Source of the DNA: JAKEHZ01 sp035280505
GTDB taxonomy: Bacteria > Acidobacteriota > Blastocatellia > RBC074
Assembly (NCBI GenBank): GCA_035280505.1
Contig: DATEFT010000656.1
Span: 1-14,783, forward strand
Length of the DNA stretch: 14,783 nucleotides
Direction of reading: 5' to 3'
Below, one piece after another: positions 1 to 8,472 of this stretch; the first letter of the stretch is position 1, and each line of letters starts with the position of its first letter. The position numbers were made by a program, and so were the translations under genes. The notes below the pieces were generated by a model. The model did not search any database, was not told the origin of the DNA, and worked only from the letters and a program-made list of their open reading frames with translations.

Positions 1-1207
<1,207 letters not shown>

Positions 1208-1340
1208 AGGTCTAGTAACAACTCCGCGCCAAACAGGATCTTAAAGATGGGTGACAAGGTCATCGATGGGGCTGTCCGCTCAACTCTACCCATTTGGCCG
1301 GGACATGTCCAGAAGATAAGATCGGAGCACGAAAGCCGAA

Positions 1341-1371
1341 TAATTTCGCGTCTTCCGCGTGTTTGGCGGTT
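1341..1371. repeat. Half copy of an intergenic palindromic element (copy A)
   Basis: This 31-base stretch matches one arm of the palindrome at 5913-5970: about 27 of 31 positions agree, including the unbroken core CGTCTTCCGC and the ends TAATTTC and GCGGTT. The second arm is missing, so no long hairpin forms. It sits 15 bases downstream of the sensor kinase stop codon. It looks like a decayed or solo arm of the family. Confidence 0.6.
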
Positions 1372-1379
1372 GGTCTTCC

Positions 1380-1394
1380 GGGGCCCTAGGCCCC
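1380..1394 (-). terminator. Short GC-rich hairpin around the sensor kinase stop codon
   Basis: GGGGCC and GGCCCC form a 6-bp stem whose 3-base loop is the TAG stop codon of the sensor kinase. No T-run follows on the minus strand, so it is not a classical intrinsic terminator. It could act together with the adjacent half palindrome, or may be chance in GC-rich DNA. Confidence 0.2.
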
Positions 1395-4300
1395 CTGGTG
1401 GCTGAGGCCGCATTGTTCCAGCACCGCGCGGACCTCCTCGATGCGCATGGGTTTGCTGATGTATTGATCCATGCCGGCGGCCAGGCACTCCTCGCGGTCT
1501 CCGGGCAGGGCATTGGCCGTCATGGCGATGATCTGGGGCCGTCCCTGCGGCCATTCCGCGCAGATCCGGCGCGTCGCTTCCAGCCCGTCCATCTCCGGCA
1601 TGTTGATATCCATAAAGACCACGTCGTACCGTTGTCGCCTGATGGCGGCGATGGCCTCGACCCCGTTCCCGGCGACATCGGCGCGGTAACCGAAACGTTC
1701 CAAGACGCGGAGGGCCACTTTCTGGTTGATGACGTTGTCTTCGGTCAGCAGAATCCGCAGCGGCAGACGCTGGGCCAGATCCGTGTCGGGCCGCGATTCC
1801 GGAGCGGAGGGTTCCGGCCGGAGCTTCTGATTGCCGAGAACGCTGACCACCACGTCGTAGAGTTGCAGGGGTTTGATCGGCTTGCTGAGAAACGCCGCGA
1901 AGTTGAGCTCTCCATACTGTTCTTTGAGCTGGCGGCTGTTGGTGGCCAGCGAAGTGAGCATGACCAGCGGAGGCTTCCGCACGTTCGGCAACCGGTTGAT
2001 CTCGGCGGCCAGCGCCGCGCCGTTCATTCCCGGCAGGTGCAGGTTGAGCACGGCCAGGTCGAAGGCCCGGCCCTGTTTCAGCAACTCCAGCGCGTCCGGC
2101 CCGCTGGCGACCGATTCCGGGATCATTCCCCAGGACCGGGCCTGCTGGGTCACGATCCGCCGGTTGGTCTCGTAACTCTCCACGATCAGCAGCCGTTTAC
2201 CGGCCAATTGCGGTTGTTCGCCCGGCAGCGGCCCGCGCTTGGTGGCCGGCGCCGCAGGCACCACGATTCGGAAAGAGAAGGTGGAGCCGGTTCCGACGCG
2301 GCTCTCGACCCACATCGTTCCGCTCATCAATTCGCTCAGTTTCAAACTGATCGCCAGGCCCAATCCGGTCCCGCCATACTGCCGGGTGGTGGAAGAGTCG
2401 ACCTGGCTGAAGGACTTGAAGAGCCGATCCATTCGATCCTTGGGAATGCCGATCCCGGTGTCCCGCACGGCGAACAGCAACTGATGCCGGTGGCGATCGA
2501 GATACTGCGAGGTCACCGAGACGACGACCTCGCCCTTGTGCGTGAACTTGACGGCGTTGCTGAGCAGATTGACCAGGATCTGGCGCAGCCGAGTGACGTC
2601 GCCCACGATCTCGTGCGGGACGTTCTCGTCGAGCAGGTAGGCCAGCTCGATCTTCTTCTCCGCGGCCTTGGTGGACAACAGGTCGAGCGACTCCTCGATA
2701 CAACTCGGCAGGCTGAAGGCCTGCTGCTCGAGTTCGAGCCGCCCGCTCTCGATCTTGGAGAAATCGAGGATGTCGTTGATGATCGTCAACAGCGAGTCGC
2801 TGCTGGAGCGGATGATCTCGACGAACTCCCGCTGATCCAGATCCAGATTCGTATCGAGCAGGAGGCCCGTCATCCCGATCACGGCGTTCATCGGGGTCCG
2901 AATCTCATGCGACATGTTGGCCAGAAACTCGCTCTTGGCCCGCGTGGCCGTCTCCGCCGCCTCTTTGGCCAACTGCATCTCCAGGGCCGCCTTCTTCTGC
3001 AGCGTGATGTCGGTCGCCACCCCCAGGAGTTGCGGCGCCGTCTGGTCCTCCGAGATGATCGGAATTTTGATCACCTGCATCCAGTGCTTCTCGCCGTCCT
3101 GGCTGGTGAACTCCTCCTCGGGGATAACCCTCTCCAGCTTGGACTTCAGGACCTGCTGGTCGTCCTGCGCAAACTTCTCGACCTCGTCCCGGTTGGGATT
3201 GAAGTCGGCATCGGTCTTCCCGATCAGCTCATCGGCCGTTGAACCGTAGGCCTGGGCCAGCGCCCGATTGGCCAGGGTGAAGCGCCCTTGCTGATCTTTC
3301 GCAAAGATGAAACTGGGATTGAGATCGATCACGCGCCTTAAGAACGACCGTTGCTCCTGCAACAAGGCGCGTTGCTGCTGTAACTCTTTCGTTCGTTCCT
3401 GCGCCAGCTCCTCCAATTCTCGTTCGTAGACCTTCAGGCTTCGGAGCCGCAGCTTGTAGGCCCCGAACGTCAACAGCACCGCGAGGCAGAAACAGAGCAC
3501 ATAGAACCAGGGCGTCTGATGGAAGTGGGGAGCCAGATAGAACTCGACGCTCGCCCCGGTCTCGTTCCAGACGCCGTCGTTGTTGCAGGCCATGACCCGG
3601 AAACGGTAGGTCCCGGGCGAGAGGTTGGTGTAGTAGGCCACCCGGCGGGTGCCGGCCTCGACCCATTCCCGGTCGTAGCCTTCGAGCTGATACCTGAAGC
3701 GGACCTTCTCCGGGACCAGGAAACTCAGGCCCGTGTAGTGGAACTCCAGATTCTGTTTGCCGGGGGCGAGCCTGATGGACTGACCCGTGGGCACGGGCTG
3801 CTGATCGACGAGGACCTGTTCGATCAGGACCGGCGGCGGCAGGGTGTTCTGTTTGATGGTCCGGGGGTTGATCAGGACCGCTCCCTTCCTGGTGGCGAAC
3901 CAGAGGCGGCCGTCGCGGGTCTTCCAGCCGGCGGGTTGCCAGCCGCCGAAGCACTCGTCGGTCCTCATCCCATCCGAGACCGTGTAGAGTTGGGATTGAA
4001 GGGTCTGGTCCTGGCCCTCGTCATAATCGTCGAGGTCCTGACGATTGATGTTGATGATGCCTTTCGGACTGCCCATCCAGAGATTCCCCAGGTTGTCGCA
4101 GAGCACCGTGTAGATCTCGTTCGTGGGCAGGCCGCTGGCGGTGGTGTAGGCCTTGAACTTTCCGTTATGGTACCGCGTCAGGCCGCCCCTGGGAGAACTG
4201 ACCCAGAGACTCCCCCGCCGGTCGTCGAAGATGGAGCTGACCCAGTCGTCGGCCATTCCATCGGCCGTTCCGAAGGTCCGGGCCTCTCCGCCCTCGATCC

Positions 4301-5747
4301 TGACCAGTCCGCGTGAACTGCCGATCCAGAACGTTCCCTGCGGCTCTCGATGGAAACAGACGACATACTCGGTGGAGGTATACTCCTGGCCGTTCTTCAG
4401 CAGATAGGGCTTCAATTGCCCATTGACGAATCGGCGGATCCCGATGTCGTCGACATAGACGATCAGGCTCTCCGAATCTTCGTTGATCGCCGAGATAAAT
4501 TTTTGCGGCAACCCGGTCTTCTGATCGTAGCGTCTGATCCGGCCGTTCTTGAGGTTCATGAGGAGTCCGTTCTGGGATATCCAGAGGCTGCCGTCCTGCG
4601 CGAGGTAGGCCGGGCCGATCGGCGCGGTGTACTTGGTGGTCTGGCCGTCCTTGACGTAGCTCAGGCTCATCTCGACGTCGCTCAGGAAGTAGGTGCCGCC
4701 GTCGGCCGTCTCGATGATGCTGGAGATGTAATCGCTCGTGAGCCCCTCGTGGGTGGTGTAGGGCGTGATCTTGAGATCCTTGAGTTGATTCAATCCCTCC
4801 AGGGTGCTGATCCAGAGGCTGCCTTCGTGATCCTCCGTGATCGACAGGACGTGGTTGTTGCTCAACCCGCTCGAGGCCGTAAAGGCGGACCACTTGCCCC
4901 CGGTCAGCCGGTTGAGGCCGCCCTTGTTGGTCCCCACCCAGAGATTGCCGTCTCGATCCTCATAGACCGCCGTGATATGCGAATCCGTCAGGCCGTCGGC
5001 GGTCGTGTAGATGGTGGTCCCGTCTTTCCAGCAGATCAAGGCCTCCGAGGTCCCGGCCCAGATGTTCCCCTGGTGGTCCGCGAAAATGTTGAGGAGACGC
5101 GGAGGGGTGGCGCCCTTAATGATCGGCAGCGGGATCGTCTGGACCACCCGGTCGCCCTCATAGATCCGGAACCCGATGCCGGTCGCGACCCAGACTCTCC
5201 CCTTCGAGTCTTCGGCGATTCCGACGATGTAGTTGGGCATGAACGGGATGGAGATGAATCTCCCGTGGCTGTATTTGAAGAGACCGTTGGAGGTGCCGAC
5301 CCAGAGCTCTCCGGACCGGCTCTCATGGAGGGCCAGGATGTTTCGCTCGGTGAAGCCCTCCGCCTCACCGTAAACGTGGATCTTTCCGTCTTTGAGATGG
5401 CGCAGTCCATTGTATCCGGTCCCGATCCAGAGCCGCCCATCCCGCGAACCGCACAGCGAGATGACAGTATCGGAACTCTTACCGTCGGCGGAGGTCGTGA
5501 TCTTCTCGAAATCGACCCCGTCGAAGCGGAACAACCCGGCCGGCGTTCCCAGCCACAGGTACCCGTCGCTCGTCTGAAGCACGACATTCACGGAGTTCGA
5601 GGGCAACCCGTTCTGCCGTGACCAGACGTGATGCCCATATTGCGTCGTCGTCTTCTGCGGATCCAGCGCGAAGGCCGCCGTCTCCCCGATGGTTATCATC
5701 AAAGTCAGTGCTATCAGCCAGTTATAAACACGGTTGATATTCACCAC
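1386..5747 (-). CDS. Hybrid sensor histidine kinase: two propellers, Y_Y_Y, PAS, HisKA, HATPase, two receivers
   Basis: Large membrane sensor of 1453 residues. A signal/anchor segment (about 6-27) precedes about 14 repeats of the Reg_prop type (LWLGT, LWIGT, LWVGT and variants), enough for two seven-bladed propellers (about 30-640). Then come a Y_Y_Y domain (about 660-735), a transmembrane helix (about 747-766), a coiled coil (about 772-803), a PAS domain (about 804-915), HisKA with SHEIRTP and phosphoacceptor His947, an HATPase with NLLSNAVKF (about 1060), DTGIGIP (about 1095) and GGTGLGL (about 1120), and two receivers. Receiver 2 is canonical (Asp1380 in FMDINMP, SKP lysine near the end). 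Receiver 1 has Asn1235 where the phosphoacceptor Asp belongs. There is no HTH or HPt domain, so output must pass to a separate protein. The layout resembles Bacteroidetes polysaccharide-sensing hybrids minus the AraC domain; the ligand is unknown. The start is GTG (tandem GTG GTG), with AAGGAG 10 bases upstream at 5758-5763. Confidence 0.95.
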   Translation of the reverse strand: MVNINRVYNWLIALTLMITIGETAAFALDPQKTTTQYGHHVWSRQNGLPSNSVNVVLQTSDGYLWLGTPAGLFRFDGVDFEKITTSADGKSSDTVISLCGSRDGRLWIGTGYNGLRHLKDGKIHVYGEAEGFTERNILALHESRSGELWVGTSNGLFKYSHGRFISIPFMPNYIVGIAEDSKGRVWVATGIGFRIYEGDRVVQTIPLPIIKGATPPRLLNIFADHQGNIWAGTSEALICWKDGTTIYTTADGLTDSHITAVYEDRDGNLWVGTNKGGLNRLTGGKWSAFTASSGLSNNHVLSITEDHEGSLWISTLEGLNQLKDLKITPYTTHEGLTSDYISSIIETADGGTYFLSDVEMSLSYVKDGQTTKYTAPIGPAYLAQDGSLWISQNGLLMNLKNGRIRRYDQKTGLPQKFISAINEDSESLIVYVDDIGIRRFVNGQLKPYLLKNGQEYTSTEYVVCFHREPQGTFWIGSSRGLVRIEGGEARTFGTADGMADDWVSSIFDDRRGSLWVSSPRGGLTRYHNGKFKAYTTASGLPTNEIYTVLCDNLGNLWMGSPKGIININRQDLDDYDEGQDQTLQSQLYTVSDGMRTDECFGGWQPAGWKTRDGRLWFATRKGAVLINPRTIKQNTLPPPVLIEQVLVDQQPVPTGQSIRLAPGKQNLEFHYTGLSFLVPEKVRFRYQLEGYDREWVEAGTRRVAYYTNLSPGTYRFRVMACNNDGVWNETGASVEFYLAPHFHQTPWFYVLCFCLAVLLTFGAYKLRLRSLKVYERELEELAQERTKELQQQRALLQEQRSFLRRVIDLNPSFIFAKDQQGRFTLANRALAQAYGSTADELIGKTDADFNPNRDEVEKFAQDDQQVLKSKLERVIPEEEFTSQDGEKHWMQVIKIPIISEDQTAPQLLGVATDITLQKKAALEMQLAKEAAETATRAKSEFLANMSHEIRTPMNAVIGMTGLLLDTNLDLDQREFVEIIRSSSDSLLTIINDILDFSKIESGRLELEQQAFSLPSCIEESLDLLSTKAAEKKIELAYLLDENVPHEIVGDVTRLRQILVNLLSNAVKFTHKGEVVVSVTSQYLDRHRHQLLFAVRDTGIGIPKDRMDRLFKSFSQVDSSTTRQYGGTGLGLAISLKLSELMSGTMWVESRVGTGSTFSFRIVVPAAPATKRGPLPGEQPQLAGKRLLIVESYETNRRIVTQQARSWGMIPESVASGPDALELLKQGRAFDLAVLNLHLPGMNGAALAAEINRLPNVRKPPLVMLTSLATNSRQLKEQYGELNFAAFLSKPIKPLQLYDVVVSVLGNQKLRPEPSAPESRPDTDLAQRLPLRILLTEDNVINQKVALRVLERFGYRADVAGNGVEAIAAIRRQRYDVVFMDINMPEMDGLEATRRICAEWPQGRPQIIAMTANALPGDREECLAAGMDQYISKPMRIEEVRAVLEQCGLSHQGA

Positions 5748-5862
5748 TGTAGCCGGACTCCTTCACCTCTGGTTCGCTCTTGGACCCGATATGGATACAC
5801 TGATAAATATCGGCCGCAGCCATCAAGACCTTTAGCCACTCCGAGTCTGTCAGCCCAGATGG

Positions 5863-5890
5863 ATAATGTCCGGTGTTGTCGATGTGTCAG
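5863..5890 (-). promoter_or_regulatory. Possible sigma-70-type promoter for the sensor kinase
   Basis: On the minus strand, CTGACA (5885-5890) and CATTAT (5863-5868) are separated by 16 bases. They match the -35 consensus at 5 of 6 positions and the -10 consensus at 4 of 6. This lies about 115 bases upstream of the GTG start. It is a by-eye match only. Confidence 0.25.
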
Positions 5891-5912
5891 GTTATTTGGA
5901 ATTTTAGATTCG

Positions 5913-5970
5913 AAACCGCGAAATAGGCGGAAGACGTGAAATTAGCCGTCTTCCGCCTATTTTGCGGTTT
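5913..5970. repeat. 58-base intergenic palindrome, intact copy (copy B)
   Basis: Two 24-base arms (5913-5936 and 5947-5970) are reverse complements except at one position, which can still pair as G-U on one strand. They enclose a 10-base loop. The arms begin AAACCGCG and carry the core GGCGGAAGACG. The element starts 18 bases beyond the stop codon of the peroxidase/beta-helix gene and ends about 165 bases before the sensor kinase start. RNA from either strand would fold into a strong hairpin. No T-run follows, so intrinsic termination is doubtful; REP-like repeat, mRNA 3'-end protector or protein-binding site are alternatives. Confidence 0.85.
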
Positions 5971-5988
5971 GAAAGCGTTCCCGCGCGA

Positions 5989-8298
5989 TCACATCAGACG
6001 ATCGCGGAGGAATGAGACGATCCGGGTGTAAGCGCGTTGCGCAAATTCCGGCCACTCCTCGTTGGGCAAGACTTGAGGGAAGCTCTTGGCGCCCGGTTGA
6101 TTCCAGGAATTGCTCCATCCGCTGCCGTCCCAGATCAGATCCAGGTTGGTCCCGCCAACTGATCTGGTTTGGGGACCGGGGTTCCGTCCGTTGTCGGCCA
6201 TCCGGTTGTCGTGGATTTTGTTGCCCTCGGGCAGCGAGCCGACATCGAACGACCTGGCGTTGGGAAAGGCCAGGGCCAGGCTGACGACGGCGATTCCGAA
6301 ACTGTCATTGCCTTGAATCTCGTTCCGCGTGACCTCGGTTCGATCGGCGGCGATGATCAGGAGTCCGCTTCCGGGCTCGACTTTGCCGACCGTCGAGTTC
6401 TTGTCGCCGAAGTTCGGGAGATTGTTGTTGAGGATGCGATTGCCGATGACCCTGGTGTCGCTGCCCACCTTCGAGGGGTTGTTCGGCAGCAGGAAGACCA
6501 GAATCCCACCCGTGTTGTCGTGCGTATAGTTGTTCTCGACCACGGCGTTAACGGAATTTTCGATCTCGATGCCGGTGACATTGTGATGGGCTTCGTTGTT
6601 CCGCACGATGATGTCGCGGGACTGCCCGACGTAGATGCCCGCATCCTTGATGCCGGTCACCAGGCAGTTTTCGACCAGCACCCCTTTGCATTCGACCGGG
6701 TAGATGCCGTAGAGACCGGCGTCATGAATCTCGAGATTGCGGAAGGTCGCGTTGAGGGCGCCGTGGACCGTGATCCCGTTGACCGCGAAATCCTTGATCA
6801 CCAGGCCTTCGATCGTGAAGTTATGGCTGGAGGTGATGACCGCGTCGCTCAGTTGTCTCTCTCCGTCAAGGACCGGTTTTTGCCCGCCGCCCTCCTGGAT
6901 TCCGCGGATGGTGAGGTTGTCCACGTCGACCAGCAGCGTTTCGTGATAGGTGCCGGGGCGGATCTCGATGGTATCGCCCGGAATCGCGCGGTCGAGCGCG
7001 GCCTGAATCGATTCTCCGGGGTTGATCAACCAGGTCTTGGGCTGGCGATTGGCGTTGCGATCGGGAGCGGCCGCTTTGGTCGGCGGCGCCGCCGCCGTCG
7101 GCGCCGGTTTGAGATGGGCGACGACTGGTAGCCCGGACGGCACTCGCTCGGGAATCGCCGGTTTCTTCGATTCATCGGTCAGGGCATTCAAAAAGGCGAT
7201 CAGCTCTCGCTTCTCCGTCGTCGAGAGCATGAAGCGTCGGATCTTGTCGTCGATGTTCGGAAGGTCCACTCCGGATCCCAGGCCGCCGCCGACGGAATAG
7301 AAGATGACCACCTCCTCCAGCGTCTTGAATCGCCCGTTGTGCATGTAGGGCGCCGTCAGGGCGACGTTGCGCAGGGTCGGCACCTTGAACGCATGCCTGT
7401 AAGGTTCGCCGCCCTCGATCTCCGCGCGGCCCAGATCGTCCGCCTGGCCGGGCACCGGCGGCACCCCGATCACCTTGAAGTCCGGATTGGCGAAAGTCGG
7501 AAAGCCGTGGCATTCGAAGCAGCGGGTCTTGAGCGATCGGAAGAGCGTGAGCCCCCGGCGTTGTTCCGGCGTCAGCGCGTTCGGATCGCCGGCGACATAA
7601 CGATCGAACGGCGAGTTGTTGCTGATCAACGTCCGCTCAAAAGCGGCGATGGCATTGGTCACGTTGTCGAACGTGAGGGCCGAGCCCGCCTGGCCGCCGA
7701 AACTCTGGTCGAACTTCCGGACGTACTCCGGAATCGCCTTCAGCTCCTTGACCAGGTCCTCGGGTCTCTGATTCATCTCGTCGGGCGCGGTGATCGGCGA
7801 GCGCGCCTGATCTTCCAGGTCGTTCGCGCGTCCGTCCCAGAAGAGCTTGTGCGAATAGACGGCGTTCCAGACGGTCGGCGCGCCGCGCCGGATCTGCTTT
7901 CCGCCCGTCCGGTCCGGGCCCAGTCCGGTGCCGCCCGCCCCCATCGAGAAGTTTCGCGCATCGCTGAACCCGAGATCCGGATGATGGCAGGTCGCACACG
8001 ACTGCGTGTTCTCGCCCGAGAGGATGGGGTCGAAATAGAGCAACCGGCCGAGCTCGATCTTCTCCTGAGAGCTTGGATTGTTGGTCCGCTGATTCAGCGG
8101 AGGGAAGGGGCGCCGCAGACCGCCACCCCCGGGATTGCCGATGGTCACCCCTCCCGGCGGAACATCGGGTTTGATCGGAATCATCCCGATCACCAGAATC
8201 GTGCTCATGACCAGAAACATGATGGCGACGGCCACGATCAGCAGATAACGCAGACGGCCGGCCCACGGAGATTTAGTCGATGGAGAGCTGATCATCAT
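5989..8298 (-). CDS. Di-heme cytochrome c peroxidase (MauG/CCP family) fused to a parallel beta-helix domain
   Basis: Protein of 769 residues. A cytoplasmic N-terminus is followed by one transmembrane anchor (about 17-39), placing the rest in the periplasm. The first half is a bacterial di-heme peroxidase: heme motif CATCH (101-105), FWDGRANDLEDQA near 150, AFERTL near 215, second heme motif CFECH (260-264), then VPTLRNV and YMHNGRFKTLEEVV near 310-335, and a closing helix ending in FLNAL. A Pro/Ala-rich linker (about 386-420) leads to a right-handed parallel beta-helix (about 421-735) with GDTIEIRPGTYHE, DAGIYVGQSRDIIVRNN, GIEIENS and NTGGILVFLLP. Those motifs resemble the SO_2930 family (TIGR03805). 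Peroxidase members reduce H2O2 or oxidise protein targets; the beta-helix could bind a carbohydrate or polymer, but its ligand is unknown. The start ATG (tandem ATG ATG) has no Shine-Dalgarno sequence; the anchor requires a start here. Family assignment of both halves is firm; the joint role is not. Confidence 0.94.
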   Translation of the reverse strand: MMISSPSTKSPWAGRLRYLLIVAVAIMFLVMSTILVIGMIPIKPDVPPGGVTIGNPGGGGLRRPFPPLNQRTNNPSSQEKIELGRLLYFDPILSGENTQSCATCHHPDLGFSDARNFSMGAGGTGLGPDRTGGKQIRRGAPTVWNAVYSHKLFWDGRANDLEDQARSPITAPDEMNQRPEDLVKELKAIPEYVRKFDQSFGGQAGSALTFDNVTNAIAAFERTLISNNSPFDRYVAGDPNALTPEQRRGLTLFRSLKTRCFECHGFPTFANPDFKVIGVPPVPGQADDLGRAEIEGGEPYRHAFKVPTLRNVALTAPYMHNGRFKTLEEVVIFYSVGGGLGSGVDLPNIDDKIRRFMLSTTEKRELIAFLNALTDESKKPAIPERVPSGLPVVAHLKPAPTAAAPPTKAAAPDRNANRQPKTWLINPGESIQAALDRAIPGDTIEIRPGTYHETLLVDVDNLTIRGIQEGGGQKPVLDGERQLSDAVITSSHNFTIEGLVIKDFAVNGITVHGALNATFRNLEIHDAGLYGIYPVECKGVLVENCLVTGIKDAGIYVGQSRDIIVRNNEAHHNVTGIEIENSVNAVVENNYTHDNTGGILVFLLPNNPSKVGSDTRVIGNRILNNNLPNFGDKNSTVGKVEPGSGLLIIAADRTEVTRNEIQGNDSFGIAVVSLALAFPNARSFDVGSLPEGNKIHDNRMADNGRNPGPQTRSVGGTNLDLIWDGSGWSNSWNQPGAKSFPQVLPNEEWPEFAQRAYTRIVSFLRDRLM

Positions 8299-8299
8299 A

Positions 8300-8457
8300 A
8301 GTTTTTAGTTCTTTGTATTCTGTTTACAAAATCGATAGATAAACCGCGGGAGACGCGAAACACGCGAAATCAGCCGTCTAGCGGCAAGCAGCCGTCGCGT
8401 CTTCCGCGGTTTTCGCGGTTCAAGAAAAAACAGGAGGATCCAACCAAACTAAAAACT
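8300..8457. repeat. 11-bp outer inverted repeat flanking palindrome copy C
   Basis: AGTTTTTAGTT (8300-8310) and AACTAAAAACT (8447-8457) are exact reverse complements, 136 bases apart, with palindrome copy C between them. AT-rich ends around a GC-rich repeat could be the border of a non-autonomous inserted unit, or simple A-tract repetition. No target-site duplication is evident by eye. Confidence 0.45.
8341..8420. repeat. Intergenic palindrome, expanded copy (copy C)
   Basis: The left part has the same frame as copy B: AAACCGCG, 18 bases, then AAATCAGCCGTC. The right part carries TCGCGTCTTCCGCGG and ends TTTCGCGGTT. The best-paired arms are 8344-8358 and 8395-8409 (15 bases, one G-U-type mismatch). 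The middle is longer than in copy B because CAGCCGTC occurs twice (8371-8378 and 8389-8396) with 10 bases between, which includes a small GCCG/CGGC stem. It lies about 50 bases downstream of the penicillin-binding protein stop codon. Confidence 0.7.
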
Positions 8458-8466
8458 GAAAACTAA
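8446..8466. repeat. Three tandem heptamers AAACTRA
   Basis: AAACTAA, AAACTGA and AAACTAA follow one another directly, just downstream of the penicillin-binding protein stop. The A-runs recur every 7 bases. The first copy overlaps the right arm of the 11-bp inverted repeat. Confidence 0.5.
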
Positions 8467-8472
8467 AAGCGG

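Noticed and set aside
1359..3242. 627-codon plus-strand frame opposite the sensor kinase
   Set aside because: Antisense shadow in GC-rich DNA. No recognisable domain, and the minus frame has a full set of kinase and receiver motifs.
4350..5621. 423-codon plus-strand frame opposite the propeller region
   Set aside because: Its apparent repeats mirror the Reg_prop repeats of the minus-strand gene; no domain of its own.
5913..5970. Palindromes read as classical intrinsic terminators
   Set aside because: Copies B, C and D have strong stems but no T-run on the minus strand after the stem, so I list them as repeats.
8341..8420. Possible CRISPR or tRNA-like structure in the repeat-rich spacer
   Set aside because: There is one palindrome with an internal 8-base duplication, no regular repeat-spacer pattern, no cas gene, and no tRNA arms.
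7339..8466. 375-codon plus-strand frame opposite the peroxidase and reaching into the spacer
   Set aside because: Antisense shadow. The minus frame carries both heme motifs, and the extension runs through palindrome copy C.
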